Assembly (NCBI RefSeq): GCF_965363235.1
Contig: NC_134844.1
Location: 55,362,872-55,426,871 of the forward strand
From: Mytilus galloprovincialis
Taxonomy: Eukaryota > Mollusca > Bivalvia > Mytilida > Mytilidae
Direction: 5' to 3'
Length of the DNA stretch: 64,000 nt
Program-made: the position numbers and the translations under genes
Part shown: one piece after another, positions 1 to 11,969 of the stretch
Numbering within the stretch: position 1 is the stretch's first letter
How the letters are laid out: each line of letters starts with the position of its first letter
Notes under the pieces: model-generated
Database searches by the model: none
What the model was told of the DNA's origin: nothing
Seen by the model: the letters and a program-made list of their open reading frames with translations, nothing else

Positions 1-194
1 ACACTTAGACCCGACAAAAAATTATCCTCAGTATGAATATTTTGTAATGCAGGGCACTGTGACACTGTAAGAGACTATATACAATTAAGAAACACAACTA
101 ATAAATATTTACAAGAATATATTTGTTGTTACTTTCACCTATCGTTTATAATAAGAAGTAAAGTCACAAAAATACTGAACTCTAAGGAAAATTC

Positions 195-400
195 AAAAAG
201 GAAAGTCCCAAATCAAATGGCAAAATCAAAAGTTCAAAAACATCAAACGAATGGATAACAACTGCCATATTCCTGACTTGGTAGAGGCATTTTCTAATGT
301 AGAAAATGGTGGATTGAACCTGGTTTTATAGCTAGCTAAACCTCTCACTTGTATGACAGTCGCATCAAATTCCATTATATTGTCACCAATGCGTGAACAA
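195..400. repeat. Dispersed mussel repeat, family A
   Basis: The block around AAGTCCCAAATCAAATGG and the following CATCAAACGAATGGATAACA recurs at 5581-5690 and 13905-14075, each time followed by a CCTGACT...GGCATTT stretch. Three diverged copies in one window show a dispersed repeat. It has no protein-coding character; the short open frame across it is accidental. Confidence 0.75.
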
Positions 401-634
401 AAAAAAAGGTTAAAGGATAAAATCGTGCATTTTTGATAGCAATACATCGAATGTTCATTGTTGACAAACCATTATAATTCGTCAACCTATAAAGATTAAT
501 TTTAGTTATACATGTACGCAGGAAAAGGAGAATAGATAATTAGATAATACATTTTGTAATAAAATAATTTGCTAAATTAATATAAAAAAATGTGTTAGTT
601 ATAGAAAAAAACTTATGACCATCCTAATATATAA

Positions 635-925
635 AAAAGAAGATGTGGTATGATTGCCAATGAGACAACTATCCACAAAAGACCAAAATGACACAGTCAT
701 TAACAACTATAGGTCGCCGTACGGCCTTCAACAATGAGCAAAGCCCATATCGCATAGTCAGCTATAAAAGGCCCCGATAAGACAATGTAAAACAATTCAA
801 ACGAGAAAACTAACGGCCTTATTTATGTAAAAAAAAAATGAACGAAAAACAAATATGTAACACATAAACAAACGAGAACCACTGAATTACAGGCGCCTGA
901 CTTGGGACAGGCACATATATAAAGA
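635..925 (-). repeat. Dispersed repeat, family B
   Basis: Marked by GATGTGGTATGATTGCCAAT, then a TACGGCCTTCAACAATGAGC segment and an ACTGACTTACAGGC-type end. Related copies lie at 2805-3085 and 23815-24070 in this orientation, and at 4318-4425, 28625-28765, 30415-30690, 36410-36615 and 62725-62805 in the other. A very common mussel repeat, probably the end of a retroposed element; the family assignment is inference. Confidence 0.75.
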
Positions 926-943
926 CCATCATAAGACACCTCA

Positions 944-1090
944 CGTGTAGTTCTAACTTTATGACCAACTTTAAGAGATGTCCTAATTAAGGACACCTTT
1001 GTGAAACCAACTTCGGACTAAAATATGTCGTTAGACAATCCTAAGACATGTCTTAGTCCTAAGACAGCTTCGTGAAACTGGCCCCTGCTA
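944..1090. repeat. Palindrome-rich repeat (CCTAAGACATGTCTTAGG type)
   Basis: Contains nested inverted copies of CCTAAGACATGTCTTAGTCC and ends near GTGAAACTGGCCCC. A relative with the same TCCTAAGACAGCTTCG core and a GTGAAACCGACC end lies at 8570-8735. It resembles a small non-autonomous DNA transposon with self-complementary arms. No coding content. Confidence 0.65.
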
Positions 1091-1140
1091 TGTACGATGA
1101 GTTTATTGATATCAGCTGTTCATTGGTCGAAATTCGAATA

Positions 1141-1219
1141 TGACGTCAAATTTTCTCGCTTTCCTCTGAATATCCTATTGTGACGTCATTAACAAATGCG
1201 CCCATGCCTTATGACGTCA
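1141..1219. promoter_or_regulatory. Three consensus CRE palindromes
   Basis: The full CREB/ATF site TGACGTCA occurs at 1141-1148, 1181-1188 and 1212-1219, with an inverted CCAAT (ATTGG) just upstream. Three perfect 8-bp palindromes in 79 bp is far above chance in AT-rich DNA. Whether this is a promoter, an enhancer or part of a repeat cannot be told from the sequence. Confidence 0.4.
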
Positions 1220-1551
1220 TAAAGAAAGAACACATTGTTGTTTTGATCATTTCAGAAGAAGGAACAATTTTGTCTATACACTACATTGAAAATAATTAGA
1301 GAATCTGATTCAACAAAAATCATGTGTTATACGATATGTATCCCCTCTCGACAGTTAAATGTTAAATATCTCAAACGTTTGGCGAGACTGTTCAGGGCTC
1401 TGTTGCTCCTTTGTTTCTCTATGATATTGATTGTTCTCCCTCAGTTTAAGTATGTAACACGGATTTATTTTCTCTTTATCTTTTGATGACTTTTGAACAG
1501 AGGTATACTTCTGTTGCCTTTATTCATATTAGAACTTTTAATGTTTTATAG

Positions 1552-1756
1552 GAGAACGTCTTCGTAATTTAGATATATTAATTGGAAAATCTCGAATGCT
1601 ATGAAATTATGTGCACACTATGCAGGGCCAAGCCATACAGGATATCATCTTGTGTTTAAATGTGGCGGAGTCTTACCAGGGAGATATGTTAAACTTATAA
1701 TGAGGACAATAGAATATCTGCATGTAGCTGAAGTGAAAGTTTTTGCTAGGATATAA
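1552..1756 (+). pseudogene. Third F-type lectin last exon, frameshifted
   Basis: After a TATAG acceptor the sequence reads GERLRNLDILIGKS, then after a one-base frame change MKLCAHYAGPSHTGYH and GRYVKLIMRTIEYLHVAEVK up to a stop. It lines up along its whole length with the third exons of the two intact F-type lectin genes in the window (GERLHDLDITVG, CKHYTGP, GRYVNLMIKG, EVKVYAI). The acceptor is phase 1, as in those genes. One base is missing where the relatives read about GPSHNTMSL. Exons 1 and 2 are not in the window and would lie to the left. It may be a pseudogene or a gene carrying an indel or read error. Confidence 0.7.
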
Positions 1757-4310
1757 TGGATTGTTGTTTTAAAACATAGTATTCTGTTTATAAACGCACA
1801 AAGATGATACATGTATGACAATAATAAAAAAAGCATATCGTGTTAAAAAGTAAATCTTAGGTCATTTTGCACAAGTTAATCATTGTTGTCGTTGAGAATC
1901 AGAGTAAAACTATAGACTAACTTTGAAATAGCATCTAAATTGTTCCATTTTCCCGTCATCTCAAGACAAGAAAAGTATATAGTGTATACATTTATGTAAA
2001 ACAAAAACGTATATATCAAACTGAAACTAAGGAAATAAGGAAAACACTTTAACTTGGTTTATTCATCGAATAGTAACAGAGAAAAATGTCAAGGATTAAG
2101 TCACAAGCTGGTATCCAAATGCAAGGGAAAAAACCAGCAGATTGGAGCAGGATTTTTTGCCTAATACGACGGACAGTCTCAACCTACAAATGTTGATACA
2201 GGCTTGTTTTTTTTTATAAAAACGTCCCCAATACATATATTGATTTAAGCGACAATCTATACCTATTCAGGTATGTCTAAACATAATCTGAATCAATTTA
2301 TAAATGTTTCCTAGTTATCATGACATCTTATTTCAAGGTGATGTTTATCTTGTGCATATTATGAGATAAAAAATGCGGAGTTCAGTTCATGTAGACATTG
2401 CATATTATTTTCTAGCAATTGATACATCCGTGATCTTTTAAAAAAGTTACCGATACATATCCACGTATATATATACCTTTATAGACAAATAGACCCTCGT
2501 GTGTTAAACCGACAATAGAACATCTTCATGCTGTAGAGGACAGATGCGCGAATATATAAACATGTCATAATGATGAAAAGATTAATTATATGATCACAAT
2601 TTCATGTGAAAAAGAAAATGTAGAAATATTTGAAATATTTGGAATATTACAGGATAATTTTGAAATCTTCATATATTTTTTTCTCTTGTGTTGTTGGATC
2701 TCATGGTCGTATACTCTGCACCTTTTGCATATCATGCATATAGATTTGTCTAACTACGCATTTTTAATCACGAGTACATGTACCAATGATGTTACAAAAA
2801 TTGAAAAAAGAATATGTGATATGAGTGCCAATGAGACAACTCTCCATTCAAGACACAATTTGTAAAAGTGAACCATTACAGGTCAAAGTACGGTCTTCAA
2901 CACGGAGCCTTGGCTCACACCAAACTGCTAGCTATAACGGGTCCCAAAAATGACAAGTGTAAAATTCTTTACACTGGGAAACCATTGGTCTAATCTTTAT
3001 AAAAATCGAGAAAAAAAAAAAACATTTATGAACCACGTCACCAAACGACAACTACTGAACATCAGGTTTCTGACAAGGGACAGACGAAAACAAATGCAGC
3101 GCGTTTAAACGTTTTAATAGGTACCAAGCCTTCATTTAGCAATATATCAACAATATGTGTTCCCAATTACGATATGTTAGGTAAATGCATGCAATCCATA
3201 CTTCTTTAAATAATTGTCTGAAGAAAACGTTTTCTACATTTGTGAAAAAACCCAGAGATGAGGCTTTGCTTTTCAAATTTAATGATCTCTTATTTTCTTG
3301 AGACCATTTAATAGATGAAATGATACTAGTATTTCTTTCTATTAACCATTCAGTCCTGGGTAGTCGAAGAATTGAAATGAATTGATTTGTGAAGTGCTGT
3401 CAAATCTTATTTGAAAAAAAATATTGATGTTTTTGCCATACACTAAATTAAAGCGAGAGTAGGAATCCAAATCTTATAAATCGATGTAAAATACAGATAT
3501 GTGCGAATTGCATTATCAAAAAGATTTCACAAACATGGTTACATCTATTTAAAAGACAAAAATGTACGTCTTTTTATAGTAAGATAGTTACAACGAAGTT
3601 TTCAAAGGGTGATATAATGTTAGACTGGATTTCTTAATTTAACTTGAAGATACCTATTATGTTTACTTCTGTTATAAGTTATGAGTAAGTAATTCCATCT
3701 GAAAACACTGCTAGTTACACACAATTGTTCATAGTATTCAATTAGTTTGTTTAAAGACGGACACTATTTATTTTATAAAAGAAACACTATCATAAGAGAT
3801 ATTATGCTATTAATGTTTTACTCTAACGCCAAGTTATAAACTTAATTGCCTCAAATGATATTGTTTCTGCAAAATAAAAAAAAAAAGGTTAACTGAAATC
3901 ATTTCGTCCGTCAGAAAGTTTTGCTGTCAACTGACCCCTAGTGTCGAATCTGGATGTAAGTCGAGAAATGATGAAGACTTTACTGTTTGTTTTGTGTCTT
4001 TTATCTCCATTATCTCTCTATATAGTGAAATCCGCAGCTTATCGATGATGCTTGCTTATTCTTCATTTTCCTCAGAAGCTCCAGTAAGAAGTTTGCATCG
4101 TACGTTCGATTATGACAAAGTGTAGGGATGGTTGAGAGCTCACAGACTTGTTTTACCATGATATATGATTTATATGACTTTCAAGAACTTGAAGCGTGTA
4201 TTGCAGCGTAATTTTCCTTTATTGTAATTAGTATTAACCAGTCCTTTCGTTGTCTGTTTAAATTGCTTCACGTTTCTTCATGTCGTTCCCTTTCATACAT
4301 TATGTAAAGT
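1757..4310. other. Gene-free stretch
   Basis: Apart from the family B repeat at 2805-3085, this AT-rich stretch shows no exon with a recognisable product, no clear inverted-repeat element and no RNA gene. Confidence 0.5.
2805..3085 (-). repeat. Dispersed repeat, family B copy
   Basis: Starts with a GAATATGTGATATGAGTGCC stretch followed by AATGAGACAACTCTCC, then GTACGGTCTTCAACACGGAG and an ATCAGGTTTCTGAC-type end, in the same order as the copy at 635-925. Diverged and non-coding. Confidence 0.65.
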
Positions 4311-4317
4311 ATGGATT

Positions 4318-4425
4318 TGTTCATTGAGGAAGGCCATACGGAGACCTAAAGATCACTAAATCCTCGTCATTTGGTCTCTGGTGGATAGTTGTCTCTTTCA
4401 GTCATATCACATCTCCTTGTTTGTG
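4318..4425 (+). repeat. Dispersed repeat, family B copy, reverse orientation
   Basis: TTCATTGAGGAAGGCCATAC followed by GGATAGTTGTCTCTTTCAG and ATCACATCTCCTTGT is the reverse-complement order of the family B copy at 635-925. Partial copy. Confidence 0.6.
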
Positions 4426-6736
4426 TATTCGTCTGTACAAGATAACAAGCTATATATTCTCTATAGCGGCCGTGACTTCAGGATAAACTTATATAAGCAT
4501 AATTATTTTGCTTCTGAAAATGATAAAAAAAACAAAAACAGAATTATAAGACACATTCAAAAATATGTAAACTGTATTGTTAAATGAACATGTAAATAAA
4601 ATGTGTCCACTTTAGAGCAGGAATAACACTGAGATATCGAAATTGACATACTTGACCTAAACTGGCCGTTTATACTTACACTGTACTTTATTGACAAAAT
4701 AGATATAAAGTATGTCCTATTCAAAAAGATATCTTACTTAAATTAACATATTTGTAGAATATTTGTTCCTAGTTAAAAAGGACCAACAAAAAATAATATC
4801 TTTTTCGGATTTTTTTTTTATATGGAATAAAAATTTAGAAACGTACATATATCATCCCAATCATATAGCAATAGATTAAGAAGTGTATTGAGTTCATTTA
4901 ATCGACATTAAATCATCAATTCAAAAGCGGAAGATCAATATTCTCAACATTTTACTTATACTTTATGATATGGATCAAAATCTATCACTGGTGATTTGTG
5001 ACCACCCTGAAGATCGTTATTGAAAAGGAATTAATATAGAAATAAAACATCATTTGAGTTCCTGTTCTCGAAAAGGTTTCAAAAATAACGTTATTTACTA
5101 AAAAAAAAAACAAATTCTTAAGACTTTCAAATTGTATTACTTTTGGAAAGTTTAAACTGTGAAAAGAGGCAAGCAATCATAAAATATATTCACAATTGAT
5201 AAAAAATATCGATAAATTAAGAATTTTCTAGGTTTTTGTTACTTATATTTTCTCTTTCTCAAAGTAGGTTTTCCTTATTTTGAATACATAAGTATCCCAA
5301 TGATAGTATCTTTAATTTAATTTATGGTTTTGTTAAGGACATCCTTCTTATATGTCTTATAAAGGTTTATAACTTTTATGCCAAACATAATATTAACACA
5401 CAATCCTTTAAGAATAACTGAAAATATATTACTAGTTGTATATATTTCATCACATAAATACAAAAAAGTATAGGACTACAAAAAATAGTGTATTTTAATG
5501 AATATTCTTCAAAAGAGAAGCCTTAGCGTTCTATATAACATGTGTGTGGGAATTTAAGGATAATATATCAAACATATAAATTTCAAAAAGGAAAGTCCCA
5601 AATCAAATGGCAAAATCAAAATTAAGTTCAAATGCATCAAACGAATGGATAACAACTGTCATATTCCTGACTGAGTACAGGCATTTTAATTATAGAATTA
5701 ATAGATTAAGCCGAATATTATACTTTCCTATATCAACACAAATATGTTCACGACAGTTGAGCTAGCTACCGTTTACATCTGATTAATTTATGATCTATTC
5801 ATACGCAGAAGTATTTGAGCTGCACTTCATAACAAGTTTTGATTACATATTCCCATATGATTTTATATATTTTATAAGTGTCATTAATCATTAAATGTCG
5901 CGTTGTATTGATTTACGTGAAGCATTATGAGTAGTGAAAGTTTTTCAGCTAAAAACTGAAAATAAAAATGTCTATTTCATCTTGTATTACGACCATCTTG
6001 GAAGTGTGATCAACCAACTATGTTCCTCTATGTTAATTATGCTGTCTACTTATTTTGGAGTAAAACAAGCAAACCACTACACAATGTTTCTCAAGAATGT
6101 GTTTGAGATTTTAAACTTCAGTAAAACTTATATTAGCCGATAGGGTGGTATAATGATAACTAGTATAAACCGTTAGATAACTTGGTGATAATTATCTTGG
6201 TAATAAAGATTCCAAGGTACTTCCAAAAGTTCTAGATACAAATGCTGATAGCCATTTAGGACCTCACAAAATATATCATTTGAATTATTGATCACTATCA
6301 GAATTTATAATATTGACTTCATTTCTCTTATGGAATCAGGGTTATATTGATAAGGCACCCTACTCAAGCACTGAAATATTTTCCAGTGATTCTGTTTGTT
6401 TATATGATTAGTAAAACAATTAGAGGAAAAGATATCCTTTAATTTGGCTTCTCTGAGGCAAACGGACCATCTGGTAAGATTGCCGGTATAAAAAATGAAC
6501 GTTGGCAAAATTTGTTGGAGGAAATAAATGTCAAAATCTTTTATAAGTGTAAATTATACTCTATACGATTTGTTATCCCATGTAAGTCAAACAATTGACA
6601 TTCAAGATATGCCATATATCAATATTATATCTATGTTTATTGCCACTTTTTGAAAATATATATCATGTTGTATTTCAATTGAAGTAATCATTCATTGTAC
6701 GTAAATCCGACCTGGCGTATTTATACATGTTGATTT
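4426..6736. other. Gene-free stretch upstream of F-lectin A
   Basis: Apart from a partial family A repeat (5581-5690), I see no coding exon, tandem repeat or structured element. It is very AT-rich. Confidence 0.5.
5581..5690. repeat. Dispersed repeat, family A copy
   Basis: Shares AAGGAAAGTCCCAAATCAAA and AACGAATGGATAACAACTG with the copy at 195-400, followed by CATATTCCTGACT. Truncated on its right side relative to the first copy. Confidence 0.7.
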
Positions 6737-6743
6737 TATAAAA
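6737..6743 (+). promoter_or_regulatory. TATA box of F-lectin A
   Basis: TATAAAA lies 71 bp before the start codon of F-lectin A. The stretch just after it shares AGAGATC(G/A)CAGAAAA and a CAGTGC block with the region upstream of F-lectin B on the other strand, which has its own TATATA at about 27793-27798. The shared layout supports these as real core promoters. Confidence 0.5.
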
Positions 6744-6813
6744 CATTTGATAAGAGATCGCAGAAAATAAGATAGACAGCCGTTATCAGTGCAAGGACTG
6801 AACGCAATAGAAA

Positions 6814-9800
6814 ATGTTTACGACAAAATGGATTGTTTTCTTCGCGCTTTTTACTACTGGAACAGTTTCTGCTCAGATTAATATATCAGAGTGGTTAGAA
6901 TCTAAACTTGATAACAACACGGCAATGTTGAAGGAAATACTAACAATTCTTCGAAAAGGTAATTTTGATTTTAAGGTCATTTCAAGCTATTGTCAGACTT
7001 TTATTATTACCGACTTTTGAATCATTATATTAGTTTTCGACAGGTTACCTACATATGGTAGGACATCATGGTACTTAGTCAAATAAGAGCTACCAAAAGT
7101 AGTAAAATAAAACATATAATTGGTGCAATTTGGGGGTAAAGTATACAGTTTTCTGATGTTTATCAATTATTTTGTCGTGTAAAGAAAACATTAAACAGTT
7201 CATTTTCCCCAAAATTATACCGATTGAAAGCTGGATTTTACTTATTTCTTACTTAACCGAGTACCATAATGTCCTAACCAGAGTAGGCAACCTGTCGAAA
7301 AAATATGAATTCCGGAATCAAACGTTGGTAATATGAACATAGTCTTACATCTAATAAATGCATTACTCAATGTGCGTAAAGTCCGTGTTTTCCGAAATAG
7401 TGCGTTGCGAGCTGATATGGAAAAAAACATGAACTATTTCCAGTTTAAATCGCATGACATTATGTCGTTAATCGGTTTATTCTGGAAAATATATATTTCG
7501 GGTACGTTATCAATGGAAAAAAGTAACAAAGTATGATAAAAGACAAATATAAGAAACAGTATGTTTATAAATAAAATGCGAAAGCAAACAATACGGGAAG
7601 GCAAAAAACTTTGGTATGCTCTGTTATAGTGCTGCAAAGTAAAATAAAACTATTTGATGAATTAGGTATGTCTGAAATGTGAAATAGTTTGGGTAAAGTC
7701 AAAGACCACAGTGTGTTTTTTTAAGAAAGTATAAGTACGTTTGATCATTTAAGAGTTAAACATTTCTTTGAAAATAATTTAATATTCAGCTTTCTATTGT
7801 CTTAGAGTACATATTACATAGTTCAGACTTATATAGCTCTGGATAAAAGATTCATATACAAAAATATTATTCAGAGTTGAAGTATATGATAAAATGAACA
7901 GAAAATGACATTTTGCATATCAGATGAATCATTAGTCGTCGAGCCTTCGGCTCCAGGGCTGACATATTGACCCTGGGCGGATGATATATATGATGTGAAA
8001 ATTTTCATGTAAATAATATTTAGCATCACATGTTGTAAGGCATCCATATAAACAAATAATGACACAGGCTTGGGAGTGAGCATGCTTTTTTAAAATTAAG
8101 AAAAAGTTTGATTGAGAACAAAAAATCAAAAGTTAAGGCATTGTAAGGGAACTTGTCTTGTTTTTATTGAATATTCGTTACAAAAATCAATTAAAACATC
8201 TTTGTCAAATAAAATGCAGGACCAGTTTCACAAAGCTGTATAAGAAGACTGAAACAATTATAGGTGCTAGTAGTCGGACTATCATTCGATGTATTGATAT
8301 TCTATAACCTTATAATAACCGAAACCGTGAAATACTGAATTCAACTTTCTTGTACAAAACAAAAAAAAAACCATCATTTTATTCGTTTGTTTCCCTCAAT
8401 TTTATATTCAAAGTTTCATATGTATATTGGTGTAATATTAATAGATTATTTATATAAATAACACTTTTTTTACATCTTTTGCAAATTATCAAAAGACATA
8501 CTACATTTAAATGATTTTTTAAATAAATTCATGTAAATATTTGAAAATTTAAAAAACTTCCGACAGGCTTCAGACACATTTGCTAAGATCATCCTAAGAC
8601 AGCTTCGAGGCGAGGTCTGGTATATGTCCTAAGATAGTCAATTAGAGTATCATAAGACCTTTCCTAAGATATATCTTATGACAGTTCTTAGGACATATCT
8701 TATGACAGGTCTTATGTGAAACCGACCTCCGGTTTCTGTGTAGTATTCAATTAAAAATAGTTGTTTTTCATTAAAGTTGAACAATCATTTGACTTTTCCC
8801 TCGACAAACATAATAAGTCTAAGTGATATAAAGTTTCATATATTTATGATCATCTACGTTTTCAATATATTTAGGATATTGTAGATATATCAATATTTTT
8901 GAACTATTCTTGTATGCAATTGTCTGGGTATCTGTAATAAATATTATAAACTTTTTCATAAAACTATATTTTTTTGCAGAGAACACAACTCATTTGAAAG
9001 AAGTTGCCTATGGAAAGAAAAGTTACCAAAGTTCAACTTACAACCATGGTAATCCATATTCATCACATCTTGCTGTTGATGGGAACATACACACGATGAT
9101 ACACACATATACGGAAAATTCACCGTACTGGGAGGTAGACCTCGGAAGGATATATCGTATCAAACGAGTGGAAATATATAACAGAAGAGATTGTTGTGGT
9201 AAGATACAATCATTTAGGCATTACTTATGCATTTTATTCTTGCCCATAATGTGTACCCTAGTATGGTATGGCTCAAACACTGAGAACGTTGATTAATCTG
9301 ACTACAGGATGGACTTAAACATGTCAATATTTATTTAATAGTTTTTAAATTAAAAATAGAATGGAAATGGGGAAAAGTGTCAACGAGGCAACAACCTTAC
9401 AAAACAGAAGAAAACGGCACAAGGCCACCAATTAGTCAGGACAATCCCGCACCCAGAAGCAAATCCTAAACAAACATTTTCACTATTTCTTCTATATATT
9501 CATCTAAGTCCATAATTTATCTTTGCTTGCTTCTCCATCAAAATTGGTACAAATAATCCTTGTATATCACTAAGGCAAATATTAATTTAAATAAATAGTT
9601 ACTAGTCATATCTCACAAAACATGTTAAACCCCACCGCAGTTTGGCGCCTCTCCGAAGTCAGGAGCCTCTGGCCTTTGTTAATCTTGATTGTTTAATTCA
9701 TTTATATGATTTGGAGCTTAGTGTGTCGTCAACTTTCATTGAAATAGCGATCATTTTTGTTTATGGCCAGCTTCCTGGTGCGGGATTTTCTTGCTGTGTT

Positions 9801-11857
9801 AAAGACCCATCGTTGGCCTTGGGCTATATTGAAACTGGATAATTTGTCATGACTTAGTCAAAGTCGCATTGAAAGATTGATCTATTGATTTTTGCGTGAA
9901 TGCCCAGTGACAAATATGTTTATATGGTTAATGTAAGCTTTTGTGCATTACTGTATCTCTTTCAAATTAAGAAATAACAGTACTGTAGTCTAGCGATTTT
10001 ACGGTTAAAAAAATGTTCCGAAATAGCACCAGCCAGAGTCTTAAAGTCCTTGTCGACCAAATTTAACTAATATATATAACAACATATCATGTTTGAGCTC
10101 TTACCAATTCAATGCTGTCATTTTTTTCGAGTTAAATCAAGATTATTTAATCCATCCTCCAAATAAAAAACTAATAGCTCTTCTGCTGGAAAATGCCATG
10201 AATATCTATATATGACACAAAACATATTCAGTACGATTTAGTTGTTAGTGTTTGACAATGCAATGGGCATGGTCATAGTCTTGTCGCATGCCAGACTCAA
10301 ATATGTCTACGCCTTTGCATTGTGAATTGTAAGTGGCTTACAACTTCTAGTTTCTGTTGTAAATATAGCCTGTATAGGAGACAATGAAGGAATCCGGGAC
10401 GACACAATGTGAATTAAACCAAAGGACAATAGCAACGCCCTGATTTATGGAAAAACTAAAATAAACAAAATACAAATATGGCAGACAGCAAGTAAGGACG
10501 ATTGCTGGATTATCGTTTTCTTGCTTGGGAAAGCCTTGAGATATATCCTACTTTTTGGTCGCGTTGTTGTCTATTTGACACATTCCCATTTTCATTCCTA
10601 AGTTAGCAAAAAGAATGTGACAGAATTACACATGCAAGTGAAAACTCAATTATCTCATAACAGAGAAGCGAAAGATTAACCAAAGGGACATTCAAACTCA
10701 TAAGACGAAAATTAACCGAAAACGCCACTGCTAAAAAATAAAAATGTCAAACAGACAAATAACAGTACACAAAACACAACATAGAAAACTAAAGACTTAG
10801 CAATAGTACCAAATATGGGAGTGATCTCCTTTTTGTTCTCCGGAGAATTAATGAGATCCTGCTCGACATGGATTATCACTCAATATTAGACAAACCCGGT
10901 GATAAGTCTAATTTGGTAGATAGCACTCGGGTAAAAGAGGACGGGATTTTAGTTACGACAATTGCAGTATAACCGTTTATATCGGTGAAACAAATATTCC
11001 GTATCAGTCAACCAACTCCGTAAAAAATGGATGATTTCAAATTCACCACTAAGACCTCTTGGTAAGGCAACCCTCTATCATCAAAATCATGATAGCAAGT
11101 ATAAGCCCTGGAATGTTGTATCAACTAGGGGATTTGTACTCCGTTTGCAGGTGCTGATACAAAAGTGTAATAGAACAGCAGTGGAATAAACTGTTAAACT
11201 TGTTTGAAAAGAGACTAAACTCACCAAATCGGTATTTATCACTTACATAGAAAAAGGGAAGCAAAATGACGAAAGATACACAGTACCAGCTCTTACTCGC
11301 TATCACTAAAAGCTATGTAGATCCCTCAAAAATATCCCTTATAAATATACCATGTTAGGACAATACAAGTTACAATATAGGGAAACGTGACAATGCTAAA
11401 ATATAAGTAGCGGCAAGAAACAAGACTGTAAGTTAAAATTGGATAGCAGTATATTGTTATTATCATGTATTTTACTATGAGTTCAAATTTCCAAACGTTA
11501 CAACTGATAAAGGCAGTAACCCAATATATAATTAATGTTGTAAAATTGATAACTGTGATTAAATCTAACATAGAAATTCCTTAAAGCCAAATTCCACGCC
11601 CTAAGCCCAAAGTATAAAAATATTTTGTTTAATCAATAAATTATACTATAGGTGAACGACTTCATGATCTAGATATTACTGTTGGACCATCACATAACAC
11701 GATGTCTTTGTGTAAACATTATACAGGACCAGGAATAAACGGAGCTCATCTAATATTTGATTGCCATAGAACTGAATCTGGTCGATACGTAAATCTTATG
11801 ATTAAAGGAAGAGAAGCATTAAATCTAATTGAAGTCAAGGTGTATGCTATCGAATGA
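6814..11857 (+). CDS. F-type lectin (fucolectin) A, three exons, 189 aa
   Basis: Exons 6814-6958, 8980-9198 and 11652-11857, all with GT/AG borders and both introns in phase 1; together 570 nt. Residues 1-20 are a signal peptide ending TVSA. Residues 21-48 (NISEWLESKL, MLKEILTILRK) look like an amphipathic helix. From about residue 54 comes one F5/8-type C-like F-lectin domain. The fucose-binding signature HX26RXDX4R is complete: H90, R117, D119, R124, with the adjacent cysteines C120-C121 beside the site. The protein should be secreted and bind fucosylated glycans, a role F-type lectins play in innate recognition. The start ATG follows a TATA box by 71 bp, and AATAAA at 11944-11949 lies 87 bp after the stop. 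Introns hold repeats only. The inverted sister gene is at 25268-27709. No defect is seen. Confidence 0.88.
7003..7334. repeat. Inverted-repeat element (MITE-like) in F-lectin A intron 1
   Basis: The left arm (about 7003-7078; TATTACCGACTTTTGAATCA, then TTTTCGACAGGTTACCTAC) is the diverged reverse complement of the right arm (about 7255-7334; CAACCTGTCGAAAAAATATG, then CAAACGTTGGTAATAT). It begins only about 45 bp after the exon 1 splice donor. A single related arm lies at about 21965-22050 inside the FREP pseudogene. Non-coding; probably a small non-autonomous DNA transposon. Confidence 0.65.
7335..8215. other. Intron 1 filler of F-lectin A
   Basis: Unremarkable intronic DNA. The short open frames here have no family resemblance and overlap one another on both strands. 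Confidence 0.5.
8570..8735. repeat. Palindrome-rich repeat, CCTAAGACATGTC type
   Basis: Carries AAGATCATCCTAAGACAGCT, ATATCTTATGACAGTTCTTA and repeats of CTTATGACAG, and ends TGTGAAACCGACC. Same family as 944-1090. Lies in intron 1 of F-lectin A, about 240 bp before exon 2. Confidence 0.6.
9361..9475. repeat. Dispersed repeat fragment
   Basis: ATGGAAATGGGGAAAAGTGT followed by CAACGAGGCAACAAC and an AGGACAATCCCGCACCCAGA stretch. It is the reverse-complement type of the family D tails that end ACACATTCCCCATTTCCAT elsewhere in the window. Lies in intron 2 of F-lectin A. Confidence 0.5.
9607..9842 (+). repeat. Dispersed repeat, family D tail
   Basis: TCTCACAAAACATGTTAAAC, GTCAGGAGCCTCTGGCCTTT and TGGTGCGGGATTTTCTTGCT follow the same order as the 3' tail of the reverse-transcriptase element at 20590-20900. 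Shorter pieces are at 10475-10605, 51774-51830, 57715-57870 and 63905-64000. The open frame across it is a by-product. Confidence 0.75.
10665..11160 (-). repeat. Dispersed repeat, family E (inverted copy)
   Basis: Read on the minus strand this matches the copy at 14440-14725: TTAGACTTATCACCGGGTTT corresponds to TTAGACTATTTACCGGATTT there. Downstream it has the blocks TTCTATGTTGTGTTTTGTGT and TTTGACATTTTTATTTTTTA and an end near TGAATGTCCCTTTGGTTAAT. Other pieces are at 33845-34015 (+) and 42110-42310 (-). Probably the 3' part of a retroposed element; its coding ancestry is not recognisable here. Confidence 0.65.
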
Positions 11858-11943
11858 AGAACGAACATTGATATCAATACAAGTAACACATAATGTGATG
11901 ATATGATAATGAAATTTATATTTCGGCAAGTCAAAATTAGATA

Positions 11944-11949
11944 AATAAA
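11944..11949 (+). terminator. Polyadenylation signal of F-lectin A
   Basis: AATAAA 87 bp downstream of the stop codon of F-lectin A, the first such hexamer after the stop. It supports 11857 as the true end, so the downstream FREP exons are not part of this transcript. Confidence 0.55.
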
Positions 11950-11969
11950 TGTTCATAATGTTATTACTT

